64,000 nt of DNA, taken from Stieleria maiorica. Its GTDB lineage: Bacteria; Planctomycetota; Planctomycetia; Pirellulales; Pirellulaceae. Of the stretch, positions 27,701 to 35,090 are shown in pieces. Within the stretch, counting starts at the first letter, position 1. Each line of letters starts with the position of its first letter. Below the pieces are notes generated by a model. That model saw nothing but the letters and a program-made list of their open reading frames with translations, was not told the DNA's origin and did no database searches. The stretch lies in the NCBI RefSeq assembly GCF_008035925.1, contig NZ_CP036264.1:9541766-9605765 (forward strand), given 5' to 3'. A program made the translations under genes and the position numbers.

Positions 27701-29828
27701 CGTCACCGAATCGGACGTGCGTCGCGATTTCACCGAAACGTTGTATTGGAACCCGATGATGGTGACTGATTCGACGGGAACGGCGAGCATTCGGTTCGAT
27801 CTGTCGGATTCGCTGACGATGTTCCGTGTCGCCGTCGACGCACACAGCAGCGACGGTCGCCTGGGCAGCGGAGGCGGTGCGGTGGTGACTGAGATTCCGA
27901 TTCAAGTCGAACCGAAGTTGCCCTTGGAGGTCACCGGCGGTGATCGTATCGATCTACCCGTCGGTCTGGTCAATGCCACCGACCAGGACGGCGCCTTGGA
28001 CGTTCAACTGGGTCTGGACGATTCACTGAGCGCGGCACGTCACACCGCGCTGACATCCATCGCCGCAGGAGATCGCGTCACCGAAGTCTTCCCCATCGAT
28101 GTCTCCAATGCCGCCAAACCAACCGAAGCAACGATCCGGGTCTCGGCGACGCTCCAAGGCGGAACGCTCGCCGACCAAGTCGAACGCTCAGTCCGCATTG
28201 TTCCCGATGGATTTCCGTTCGAAGTCACCACCTCGGGTTCGCTGACCAAGACCACATCACTGTCAGCCGAGTTGCCTGAATCCATCGTCGCCGGGTCATT
28301 GTCGGCCCGGCTGGAATTCTTTCCCAGCACGCGGTCGCAGTTGAGCGCAGGGCTGGAGAGCATCTTGCGTGAACCGCATGGATGTTTCGAACAGGCGTCG
28401 GCGTCGAATTACCCCAACGTGATGGCGTTTCAATTGTTGCAATTGGAGGGCGCCGTCGATGAAGCGTCGAAGCGACGCACGGTGTCGCTGCTGCGACGCG
28501 GCTATCGCAAACTGACCAGCTATGAGTGTTCGATGCTGGGATACGAGTGGTTCGGGAACGATCCCGGACACGAAGCGTTGTCGGCGTTCGGTTTGATGCA
28601 GTTTTCCGAGATGGCCCGGGTCATCGAAATCGATCGTGACATGCTGACACGCACCCGAGAGTGGTTGCTGTCGCGGCGTGACGGCAAGGGCGGATTCCAA
28701 CGCAACCCGCGTCACCTGCACGTCTGGTCGGTGCAACAAGAGGTCGTCAACGCGTACCTGTTGTGGGCGCTGTCGCAAGCCGACGTGGCCGCCGGCGATG
28801 CGTCACGTACAGTGGAGCAGTTGTCAGCCGAATTGGACGCCATGCGGCAAGTCGCCGCCGCCAGTGACGACGCTTACCTGATCGCCTTGTCCGCGATCAC
28901 GTTGGCCAATGTCGGACGAACCGACGCCTCAAACACGCTGTTGGATCGGCTGGCCGAGTCACAAAACGACGATGGCAGCTTTGTGGGTCGGACGACGATC
29001 ACGCAAAGTGGCGGGATCTCTCGCACCGTCGAAACGACCTCGCTGGCGATTCTGGCGCTGTCGCGCAGCGAGGACCACCGCGAGCTCGCAAGAAAAGCGG
29101 CCGCATGGCTGATCGATCATCGCCAAGGCGGCGGATTCGGATCGACCCAGGCCACGGTGCTGGCGCTCAAGGCGCTGATCGCCGTGCACGATCAAATGGT
29201 CGCTGGCGATGGCGGCAGCGTCGACGTGCTGATCGATGGCGAAGTGGTTGAAACGGTGCGTTGGCAAGGACGCGTCGACGAGGGCGTACGTTGGGAGATG
29301 ACGCCGTCGTTGATCCAGGCCTTCGTTGCCGATCCCTCAACACGCTTGACGCTTCGCAGCGACGCCGCCGCGACCTTTCCTTTCAGCGTCCACTTCAACG
29401 GACGCACCACATCACCCGCCAGTGATCCCGAATGTCCGATTCAGATGGAGCTTTCTTTCACGGGGAAAATCCAAACCGCCGACGTGAACCGCGGCGATTC
29501 GATCGACGTCATCGCAAGGGTCCACAACGCGACCGACGTCGGATGTCCGATGACGGTGGCCGTCGTGGGCATCCCCGGCGGGCTGGAACCGGTCATCGAA
29601 AGCTTGGACAAGCTTCGGGATTCGGGAGAGCTCGACTATTACGAGCTGCGGGGACGCGATGTCGTGCTGTATTGGCGGACGCTCGCGCCACGCGAATTCA
29701 AACGCATTCCGATCACCTGCGTGGCCGAGATCCCCGGCAAGTACACCGGGCCACCAAGCCGGGCGTACTTGTACTACACCGCCGAATCGAAGACCTGGCA
29801 CAAGCCCTTGGTGGCGGAGATCAAATGA
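24735..29828 (+). CDS. Alpha-2-macroglobulin family protein with anti-sigma-like N-terminus
   Basis: A 1697-residue protein. Residues 1-60 (LLELHYGLLDEDEAAALKQR) look like a short cytoplasmic anti-sigma-type helical module without Cys/His, followed by an Ala/Pro-rich linker and one membrane helix at about 126-147. Extracytoplasmic macroglobulin domains follow, including STDRPVYRPGETVFFRS (MG2 signature). A hydrophobic hairpin lies at about 826-870. After it come the A2M domain (LYWNPMMVTDSTG), the thioester motif HGCFEQ near residues 1215-1220 (GCGEQ in canonical proteins), an alpha/alpha-barrel thioester domain, and a C-terminal receptor-binding-like domain. Bacterial alpha-2-macroglobulins trap proteases in the envelope. 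It is translationally coupled to the upstream sigma gene. Confidence 0.92.
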   Translation: MNHDPKQNTFASDDDELRQTLLELHYGLLDEDEAAALKQRIDTDPTVAQVWAETLLVASKLAAAAKVSAPPRVSAAADQKTTVPPAINASIATPPPAVHDVCSDDATVDVANSPSGSVAAAAPDRFLRLWIGSLATAATLAIAISTVRYWSERPPTPDADLRVAVQPVSGTDAGARNEFLVAVGPKSADPESGGTLDASMPVVPATISFKVISKGVVLFFGTSQTSGQGPARIRVPDELAIPGDAVLHVDANPTGRKDLIRLTVPLEPTRCLTFLSTDRPVYRPGETVFFRSVTLNRRTLAAHIDVPIRFELTDASGAAVSGAILEGVTERGVGNGAFVIPESAAGGTYHLIAKSLDGFFPDQVCELEVRRYRAVRLKTELEFSKRSYSASDRVEATLSVRRADDSIPVAAAVRIRAIVDDTVIHESTDSLGLNGDLRVAFEMPKVIRQGEGTLTIAIDDGSVTETAARPIPIHTGRAEVDFYPEGGYLVGGVTNRVYFAARDTDGNPIEIAGEILSQAGRMVASVQTVRDGMGRFELKPESGQRYSLRITSPLDITETPWLPSVVEALPVLDTGDGVFAPGEPISMTIRSTKRRSCLVRLVCRGELVGVSTAEIGIGDTNVTVPIQDRAAGVIRVTVLDSQGETATPLVERLVYRKGVKKLNVTASVDDDRRVHSPGESVRMTIEVTDENDQRVPGAVLGVRVVDDAALSLRQQDVPSIATHFLLTSEIQSPEDLEHADFYLDDSPEAAESLDLLLGTQGWRRFVSGSPNQFNETFREALTRLLELDGRRSELVAGPQTNDATIAAQMREYRIRITTAWRGFVSEVRIALILIGAFWLFALLVRPKKSAAVAAGLLLFVAFMVSQSGCGGSQENYRVEATSEAVDEMAVGDAAPMMDAPSVSSQPAPAQIEGREEAGAPAEAPFVQRVVQVFLGKNGAKVPTETSSSRLSEEQLRRWAQSRDLDAKTLADQLMDELRFPIRQYAHLHRVTESDVRRDFTETLYWNPMMVTDSTGTASIRFDLSDSLTMFRVAVDAHSSDGRLGSGGGAVVTEIPIQVEPKLPLEVTGGDRIDLPVGLVNATDQDGALDVQLGLDDSLSAARHTALTSIAAGDRVTEVFPIDVSNAAKPTEATIRVSATLQGGTLADQVERSVRIVPDGFPFEVTTSGSLTKTTSLSAELPESIVAGSLSARLEFFPSTRSQLSAGLESILREPHGCFEQASASNYPNVMAFQLLQLEGAVDEASKRRTVSLLRRGYRKLTSYECSMLGYEWFGNDPGHEALSAFGLMQFSEMARVIEIDRDMLTRTREWLLSRRDGKGGFQRNPRHLHVWSVQQEVVNAYLLWALSQADVAAGDASRTVEQLSAELDAMRQVAAASDDAYLIALSAITLANVGRTDASNTLLDRLAESQNDDGSFVGRTTITQSGGISRTVETTSLAILALSRSEDHRELARKAAAWLIDHRQGGGFGSTQATVLALKALIAVHDQMVAGDGGSVDVLIDGEVVETVRWQGRVDEGVRWEMTPSLIQAFVADPSTRLTLRSDAAATFPFSVHFNGRTTSPASDPECPIQMELSFTGKIQTADVNRGDSIDVIARVHNATDVGCPMTVAVVGIPGGLEPVIESLDKLRDSGELDYYELRGRDVVLYWRTLAPREFKRIPITCVAEIPGKYTGPPSRAYLYYTAESKTWHKPLVAEIK

Positions 29829-29845
29829 CGCTGGTGTCTAGCCTT

Positions 29846-30002
29846 GTACGATGGCCCTTCCGCGCCGTCGTCCGTGGAACTCTGTGCGACGACCTAGAAA
29901 GGACGTCGTACAACACGATGCCCTGGAGGCTCCGCCTCAACACGGTCGGAGGCGGAGCCTCCGGAGATTTGCGTTCCCAGGCGGAGCCTGGGAACGAGGG
30001 CT
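29846..30002. repeat. Family B and family C palindromic repeats, back to back
   Basis: Family B occupies 29846-29911 (GTACGATGGCCCTTCCGCGC ... GACCTAGAAAGGACGTCGTAC). Family C follows at about 29929-30002 (GGAGGCTCCGCCTC, GGAGGCGGAGCCTCC, CGTTCCCAGGCGGAGCC). The element lies between convergent genes and starts 18 bp after the alpha-2-macroglobulin stop codon. A fragment of the family E edge (CTGGTGTCTAGCC) precedes it at 29831. Confidence 0.75.
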
Positions 30003-30028
30003 AAGGCCTGCACATCAGTGCGGGGCGA

Positions 30029-31342
30029 TCACGCAAACGGGTCGTATTGTCCCGGGACGGGGATCGGGTACTTGCCGTCGGGGCCGGGCAATGCCGATTC
30101 GGGGACCGGGCTGTCGATGGTGTAGTCATCGATCCCAGGTGCCAGTTCGCGTCCTTTGTTCAGCAAGTCATCCCACTTGATGATTTTTCCGCTGTAACAT
30201 GCTTCGCGGCCCAGGATGGCGGTGAAGGTCGACAGCGCGCCGTACTCGCCTTCGTTATAGATCTCGCCCCGGCCGAGCGCGGCGATCAGATCGTTTTGCT
30301 CTTGCTGGTGGCCTTGTTGCCGCTGGCCGCTGAATTGCCAATCGCCGCCCACACCGGAGATCTTTGATCCGCTAACGTCGGCGGTTCCTTTGGTGCCGTG
30401 GGCATACTCGGCGACATGGGTCCAAGAGCCCTTCAGGTGGCGACCTTGGCTGAACATCTTGCTGCCGTCGGCGAAGGTGTATTCGCAGAACGTGTGGTCA
30501 AAGATCTGACTTTTGGTCGGGTCGCCATCCATCCGTTGCTCGCGTCCGCCCATCCCGTTGCACTCGACGGGGTATTCGCCCTTGAGCCAGCAACCGACGT
30601 CCAGGTTGTGGATGTGTTGCTCGCAGATCTGGTCGCCGGAGAGCCAGTTGAAGTGGTACCAGTTGTTACACTGGAACGCCATTTCGGACTGTTCTTCGGT
30701 TCGATTGCGATACCAGATCCCGCCGCCGTTCCAATAGACGCGGCTGGCGATCACGTCACCGATCGCGCCGTCGTGGATGCGTCCGATGGTTTCCAGGTAC
30801 TGGGCTTCGTGACGGCGTTGCAGTCCGATGCCGACCATCAAGTTCTTCTTCTTGGACTCTTCGACGCTGGCCAAGACGCGTCGCACACCGACGGCGTCCG
30901 AGGCGACGGGTTTTTCCATGAAGACGTGTTTGCCGGCGTTGACGGCGGCTTCGAACTGTTGCGGTTTGAAACCCGGAGGCGTCGCGATGATGACCAGATC
31001 GGCTTCGACTTCCAGCAATTTCTTGTATGCGTCCAGACCGACAAACTTGTGCTCGGCGGGAACGTCGACTTGGTCCTTGAATCGCTTGGACAGCGAATTG
31101 ATCGTCGCGGACGCCTTGCCGTCAAACGCATCGGCGACGGCGACCAATTTCACGTTGCCGCCGGACTTGAAGATATTGACCGAAGCTCCATTTCCGCGTC
31201 CGCCACAGCCGATCAGGGCGAATTTGATTTGATCGTCCCCTTGCGCGTGGGCGGTCCGAGCGATCGTGCTGGACAGGGTCGCGCCGGCCGCGGCAGCAGT
31301 GGAAGTCTTCAAGAAGTTACGTCGGCTCGGTTGATTTTCCAT
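30029..31342 (-). CDS. Tat-exported Gfo/Idh/MocA family oxidoreductase
   Basis: A 437-residue protein with a twin-arginine signal (PSRRNFLKTSTAAAAGATL) and a Rossmann loop, FALIGCGGRGNG. The dehydrogenase motif ending in EKPVASD (about residue 142) has the catalytic Lys of this family. The C-terminal domain includes CNNWYHFNWLSGDQICEQHI and HNLDVGCWL. It is exported folded, probably with bound NAD(P), as is typical of planctomycete periplasmic members acting on sugar derivatives. The start at ATG 31342 is consistent with the Tat signal. It is single-gene, convergent with the alpha-2-macroglobulin gene. Confidence 0.93.
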   Translation of the reverse strand: MENQPSRRNFLKTSTAAAAGATLSSTIARTAHAQGDDQIKFALIGCGGRGNGASVNIFKSGGNVKLVAVADAFDGKASATINSLSKRFKDQVDVPAEHKFVGLDAYKKLLEVEADLVIIATPPGFKPQQFEAAVNAGKHVFMEKPVASDAVGVRRVLASVEESKKKNLMVGIGLQRRHEAQYLETIGRIHDGAIGDVIASRVYWNGGGIWYRNRTEEQSEMAFQCNNWYHFNWLSGDQICEQHIHNLDVGCWLKGEYPVECNGMGGREQRMDGDPTKSQIFDHTFCEYTFADGSKMFSQGRHLKGSWTHVAEYAHGTKGTADVSGSKISGVGGDWQFSGQRQQGHQQEQNDLIAALGRGEIYNEGEYGALSTFTAILGREACYSGKIIKWDDLLNKGRELAPGIDDYTIDSPVPESALPGPDGKYPIPVPGQYDPFA

Positions 31343-31734
31343 CTGTTGATCCTTTCAAAATCATTCACTCACCGGCAGCGGTGACGCGACGCATGCGTTG
31401 CCGGCCGGCGAGCTTTATTTGGGAATGGGAGTTGGTGGGCAGAATGAACACGCCGCTGTATTGTAAAGGGAATCGCGTCCCTGTTGACTTTGCGGGGGCC
31501 GATTTCTGACAAGGTTTTTTCGCCCCGCCAGTCTCCGGTGTGATCCGGTGGCGGACGCCCCATGGCACCTACCTCTATGAGCCGACGGCGCTAGCCGCGG
31601 GCCTTGGATTGCTGCAAGGCCCGCGGCTAGCGCCGACGGCTCAGTTTGTGATCGAAAGTAGGTGGCATTGGGTGGACGCCCCCCGACGGCCCGATCGCAG
31701 CGGACAGGATCCCAGTGCACAGGAGCAATCGAAG
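31343..31734. repeat. Long inverted repeat in a gene-free region (family G)
   Basis: The region is dominated by a nested inverted repeat. The inner stem spans 31578-31643: two 30-nt arms with one mismatch around the loop, key segment GGCGCTAGCCGCGGGCC. The outer arms (CCCATGGCACCTAC near 31557 and GTAGGTGGCATTGGG near 31662) extend the palindrome to about 31556-31680. The rest contains the oxidoreductase promoter (left) and the ribosome-binding site AGGAGC at about 31721 for the GTG at 31735. Confidence 0.7.
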
Positions 31735-32064
31735 GTGAACCCCGACACCCCCAGACCGTCAACCCCGTCGGATCCGCCCGCGCGGCCGGGATTGCCGATC
31801 GGAATCGACCCCGCCAACGTGCCTGCGTTTGGTTGCATCGTCTATTTTGCCCGCGAAGGTGACGTCTTCCGTGGTCGAGTGGCCAACTTAGCCGGAATTG
31901 AAGTCACCGCGGCCAGCCAACGAGAGATGCTCGGCCAAATCGTCGCACGATTCAAATCCGCCGTTTCCGACAGCCTGGGCAAGGACGAAACCCCCGCCTG
32001 GATCGACCCGCCGGCGGCCAAGCAGGCCGGCGAGAGCAAGTTGTTTCTGCCGGTGCATCTGTAG
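31735..32064 (+). CDS. Small conserved-looking protein, HicB-like fold possible
   Basis: A 109-residue protein from GTG 31735, with AGGAGC about 9 bases upstream. After a Pro-rich head (PRPSTPSDPPARPGLP), the core GCIVYFAREGDVFRGRVANL followed by AGIEVTAASQREMLGQIVAR has the strand-strand-helix order of the HicB/partial RNase H fold (polypeptide, then a 'gone by regular helix' acting on the same face). There is no DNA-binding tail, and no HicA gene nearby, so a toxin-antitoxin role is not supported. The frame could extend upstream to 31540 through the inverted repeat, which I reject. Function is unknown. Confidence 0.55.
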   Translation: MNPDTPRPSTPSDPPARPGLPIGIDPANVPAFGCIVYFAREGDVFRGRVANLAGIEVTAASQREMLGQIVARFKSAVSDSLGKDETPAWIDPPAAKQAGESKLFLPVHL

Positions 32065-32261
32065 CTACCTTCGCCAGAAGGTGGATCCCCGGCGGTTCCC
32101 ACTACGATCTCACGAGCATGACAGCCTAGTCGTCTACCGCAGCTTCGTGTTCGATCGGGCGGGACAGTCGCCGTCCTCTCCGAGGTCGGCGCGGGGCAAC
32201 GCTTCGCTTTTTCGGGGGCGCCGAGTTCGGAGAACACGGCGACTATCCGACTTTGCGGTCG
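32065..32261. repeat. Family D repeat fragment between convergent genes
   Basis: GTAGCTACCTTCGCCAGAAG at about 32061 is the left half of family D, followed by GGTGGATCCCCGG. The second half is decayed. The element starts at the stop codon of the HicB-like gene and separates it from the 3' end of the rRNA methyltransferase-like gene. Confidence 0.55.
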
Positions 32262-33329
32262 CTACCGCAATCGAACCGCGAAGCAGACTTCACAGCGGTT
32301 GCGGGCCAATTGGCGGACTTGAACGTCGATCGGGTTCCAGGTCTGGATCTGCTGCCACCAGGTCGAAATCCGTCCGGCGGCGTCGTAATCGCCCAGCTTC
32401 ATCGTCAGCAACATGCCCGACAGCGAGCACTCGCGGTGCGTGACGATGTTTTCGATCGTGGTCAGCGTTTTTTCCGGTTTAACGTTTGAATCGGCCAACA
32501 ACCATTTCACGTTTCGAAACTCCCGCCGCGGAAGATCTCCGGCGCGGGCGCGGAGGTGTTTGAACCTCGGATGGTTGGCGATCCGATCATCCATTTCGGC
32601 CGGGTCGATACCGATCACCTTCAGTCCCAATTCCAACAATCGTCCACAGGCGCCGCCAGGGGCGCTGCCGATTTCGACCGCCACGTCGCCGGGAGCCAAA
32701 TCGAAACCGCTCCACGTGATCGATTCGGCGGCTTTAAAGTAGGCCCGCGAAATCGGTTCATACTGCGGCTCGATCGGTTGCACGCCGCCGGGCCATCGAG
32801 AATGCCATTGGGCGGCGGTGTGCCAACCGATAAACCAGTCGTCGGGATCGACCAACACGACATCCAGCACCCGCTCGCCGGGCTGGGCGATTCGATTCGG
32901 TTGATCGCAGCGAACCCATTCGCCGCCGAGCGACTGGTGCACCCGCTGGGCGACCAATTTGGCGACCTCATCGACACCGGGCTCGAAACCGAATTTGCCG
33001 ATCGGAAGCCGGTCACGCGGCCACAGGTGAAGCTGATCAAAGGGCCGGCCGGGGACGGTTTTTTCGGTCAACAGGTCGACCAGTCCGGCCACCTGGGCTT
33101 CACCATCGATGTTTTTCAAATGACCGAGCGAATAGCCGGCGGTGCGAATGAACGTCCCGCTGGGCAACTCGACTTGACCGTCGTGTTTGGCGGTGACGAA
33201 GCCGGGTCGCGAAAACGCCAAACGCCAACCCGCAGTTGCGATCGATTGCTTGACCTGTTTCTCCGCACCGTTGGCGCAGCACAGCATTGCAAACGTCGGC
33301 TCGGGTGTAGATCGGTCGGTGGAAGTCAT
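32262..33329 (-). CDS. RlmM-like 23S rRNA 2'-O-methyltransferase
   Basis: A 355-residue protein with an N-terminal THUMP-like region (residues 10-110) and a C-terminal FtsJ/RrmJ-type SAM-dependent domain. The SAM motif VEIGSAPGGACGRLLELG is at about residues 216-233, followed by VIGIDPAEMD, and KWLLADSNVKPEKTLTTIE matches the Lys/Asp catalytic region. LTMKLGD supplies a later Lys. The order THUMP then FtsJ matches RlmM, which methylates C2498 of 23S rRNA, but sequence divergence leaves the exact target open. The ATG is at 33329. It is flanked by palindromic repeats on both sides. Confidence 0.78.
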   Translation of the reverse strand: MTSTDRSTPEPTFAMLCCANGAEKQVKQSIATAGWRLAFSRPGFVTAKHDGQVELPSGTFIRTAGYSLGHLKNIDGEAQVAGLVDLLTEKTVPGRPFDQLHLWPRDRLPIGKFGFEPGVDEVAKLVAQRVHQSLGGEWVRCDQPNRIAQPGERVLDVVLVDPDDWFIGWHTAAQWHSRWPGGVQPIEPQYEPISRAYFKAAESITWSGFDLAPGDVAVEIGSAPGGACGRLLELGLKVIGIDPAEMDDRIANHPRFKHLRARAGDLPRREFRNVKWLLADSNVKPEKTLTTIENIVTHRECSLSGMLLTMKLGDYDAAGRISTWWQQIQTWNPIDVQVRQLARNRCEVCFAVRLR

Positions 33330-33460
33330 GGTAAAAGGTTCGTGATGAGGATGTGGGTTGGAGGCGTCGCGGAAGTCGCCAACGGCGTTCGATTTGCCAA
33401 GGAGGATCCAAACTCTTGGCGGCTTGATGTGTTGGCCTACGGTGCGTGATTGACGCGAGC

Positions 33461-33524
33461 ATGCCAGCCCGACGCGTTAGCGAGGGGCCAAGCGGCGCCC
33501 CTCGCTAACGCGTCGGGCTGGCAT
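33461..33524. repeat. Perfect 28-bp inverted repeat (family H)
   Basis: Two exactly complementary 28-nt arms, 33461-33488 and 33497-33524, flank an 8-nt loop CAAGCGGC. Key arm segment: CCAGCCCGACGCGTTAGCGA. It lies between the RlmM-like gene start and the amidohydrolase 3' end, and supplies the last codons and stop of the amidohydrolase. A decayed relative is at about 52359-52390. As RNA it would form a very stable hairpin. Confidence 0.85.
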
Positions 33525-34812
33525 GGATTCCCCGCAAGTCGGTCCGGCGAGACACCTTCCCCAGCCGCTCAGCGATCCCCGGGATCAGCTTGGCCGCGTT
33601 TTCAAAGTACAGCTTTCGCAACACTTCATCGGGCAGATCGACCCCATAGATCTGCCACATCCCCTGTGGCGGTGGCACTTTTTCGCTGTAGGGGAATGAC
33701 TCGTCGCGGGTTTCGAAGAAACGCCAATACAGTCGGACACGCGTTTCGGGCCAGGGGCCGTCGGTGCCGAACAATAGACGGTCTTGATAGCGGATCAGAA
33801 AATCGCGCGAGGTGAAAGGCTGGCGTCCCAATTCTGCGATCCGCGACGCCGGTTCGATCCACAGATTCGGGTATTCATCAAGCCACTCGGCGACGACCTT
33901 TAAATCCTCGGGGTTGTTGGCGACGTGGGCACCGATGAATTGTGTCTCGGGATGGCGTTTGATCACACGGTTGCGGGCGTCCAGCAGTTCCTGTCGCGAG
34001 GGGAATTGGTCGCCGTAAAAACTCCAATCGGGATGGCGACTCAGTTCCTCCCAGCGTTCATTGGTTTCGTCGACGGGATCGAAAAAAGCGGCCGGGTCGG
34101 CGGTGTGAATGATGATCGGCAGCCCGAGTTCCCCGCACTTGGCCCAGATCGGATCCCATCGCGGGTCGTCGATCTTCATCCAGGTCCCGTCGGGGTTCTT
34201 GTACTTCAGCCCGAACCGCTTGAACAGCTTCAGGCCGCTGACACCGCGTTTTGCCGCCTGTTCAAGCTCCGCCGCCGTCCGCTCGGCGAACCCCGGTCGG
34301 TGGCAGGGCCAGAGTGCCGGCTGGTCTCGGGGGGCGTTCCCCTGCCAATCGATGTTCGCGAAGATGGCGAATCGATCACGATAGTCCGTCCACAAATACT
34401 CCATGTGACGATCAAGTTGGTCACCCAGCTTGCCATCGAGTGAAATACAGACCGCGATGTTGTTGCGGTCCATCAAGCGGACGAAGTCATCGAGGGCTTC
34501 TTTGCTGTCACGAAGCCGGTAATGAAAGTGGGTGTGCACGTCTACCACGGGCATCGTCGCAGAGTGTCTCGGGTTCTGCGGCACAACCAGCTTGGAATTG
34601 GGACGAAAATTCCGCAACAACAACTCGCGCCCGTCGCGGCCATCGAGCGGAAGCTCAAGCGGCAGCGGTGGTCGATCGTCGGCCGACCGATCGCGGGTTT
34701 CCGCCGGACGCGATTTTTGCGGGTCGGGACGTTGGGCGACGATCGTTTTCGGCGCGATCGTGACGACGACCAGGGCAGCCAGAAGCCTCGCTGGACAGCG
34801 CCACTTCGACAT
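33505..34812 (-). CDS. Secreted amidohydrolase-2 family metal-dependent hydrolase
   Basis: A 435-residue protein with a signal peptide (ARLLAALVVVTIAPKTIVAQ). The TIM-barrel metal motif VVDVHTHFHYR is at about residues 88-98 (HxH), with later ligands in LPIIIHTADPAAFFDP, FIGAHVANNPED and LLFGTDGPWPE. This matches Amidohydro_2 proteins, which include decarboxylases and lactonases. The start ATG 34812 removes a low-complexity leader of 79 residues; a family D repeat sits directly in front of it. The last residues (HASPTR) and the stop come from the perfect inverted repeat, so the gene's end was reshaped by that element. The substrate is unknown. Confidence 0.85.
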   Translation of the reverse strand: MSKWRCPARLLAALVVVTIAPKTIVAQRPDPQKSRPAETRDRSADDRPPLPLELPLDGRDGRELLLRNFRPNSKLVVPQNPRHSATMPVVDVHTHFHYRLRDSKEALDDFVRLMDRNNIAVCISLDGKLGDQLDRHMEYLWTDYRDRFAIFANIDWQGNAPRDQPALWPCHRPGFAERTAAELEQAAKRGVSGLKLFKRFGLKYKNPDGTWMKIDDPRWDPIWAKCGELGLPIIIHTADPAAFFDPVDETNERWEELSRHPDWSFYGDQFPSRQELLDARNRVIKRHPETQFIGAHVANNPEDLKVVAEWLDEYPNLWIEPASRIAELGRQPFTSRDFLIRYQDRLLFGTDGPWPETRVRLYWRFFETRDESFPYSEKVPPPQGMWQIYGVDLPDEVLRKLYFENAAKLIPGIAERLGKVSRRTDLRGIHASPTR

Positions 34813-34873
34813 AGCTACGCTCGCCAGAGCGTGGAAGACGCCCAGGATCCACCTTCCGGCGAAGGTAGCGACG
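34811..34873. repeat. Intergenic palindromic repeat, family D (copy at a start codon)
   Basis: TAGCTACGCTCGCCAGAGCG at 34812 and CACCTTCCGGCGAAGGTAGC near 34852 form an imperfect hairpin. It touches the start codon of the amidohydrolase. Other family D copies: about 32061-32110, 37428-37490, 42405-42473 and 56050-56136. Confidence 0.7.
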
Positions 34874-35090
34874 TCTGACCGGCGATTCGCAATGTTTCGT
34901 GTGCAAAGTGGCGTTGTCCAGCGAGCGAACCGTTCGGCCGCCGCTGGACGAATGCATCGACCGATCGCAAGCTTTGGCTCCGCCACGGATTTCTCCGGTG
35001 CCTCGGTCGCTACAATGGAGCACGGTGATCGCAGAAGGTGAAAATACATCGAAGACGGACGGTGGGCTCGAAGAGGGCGAGAGTGACGGA

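Noticed and set aside
31540..31734. N-terminal extension of the small HicB-like ORF
   Set aside because: It translates the long inverted repeat, and a GTG with AGGAGC lies at 31735.
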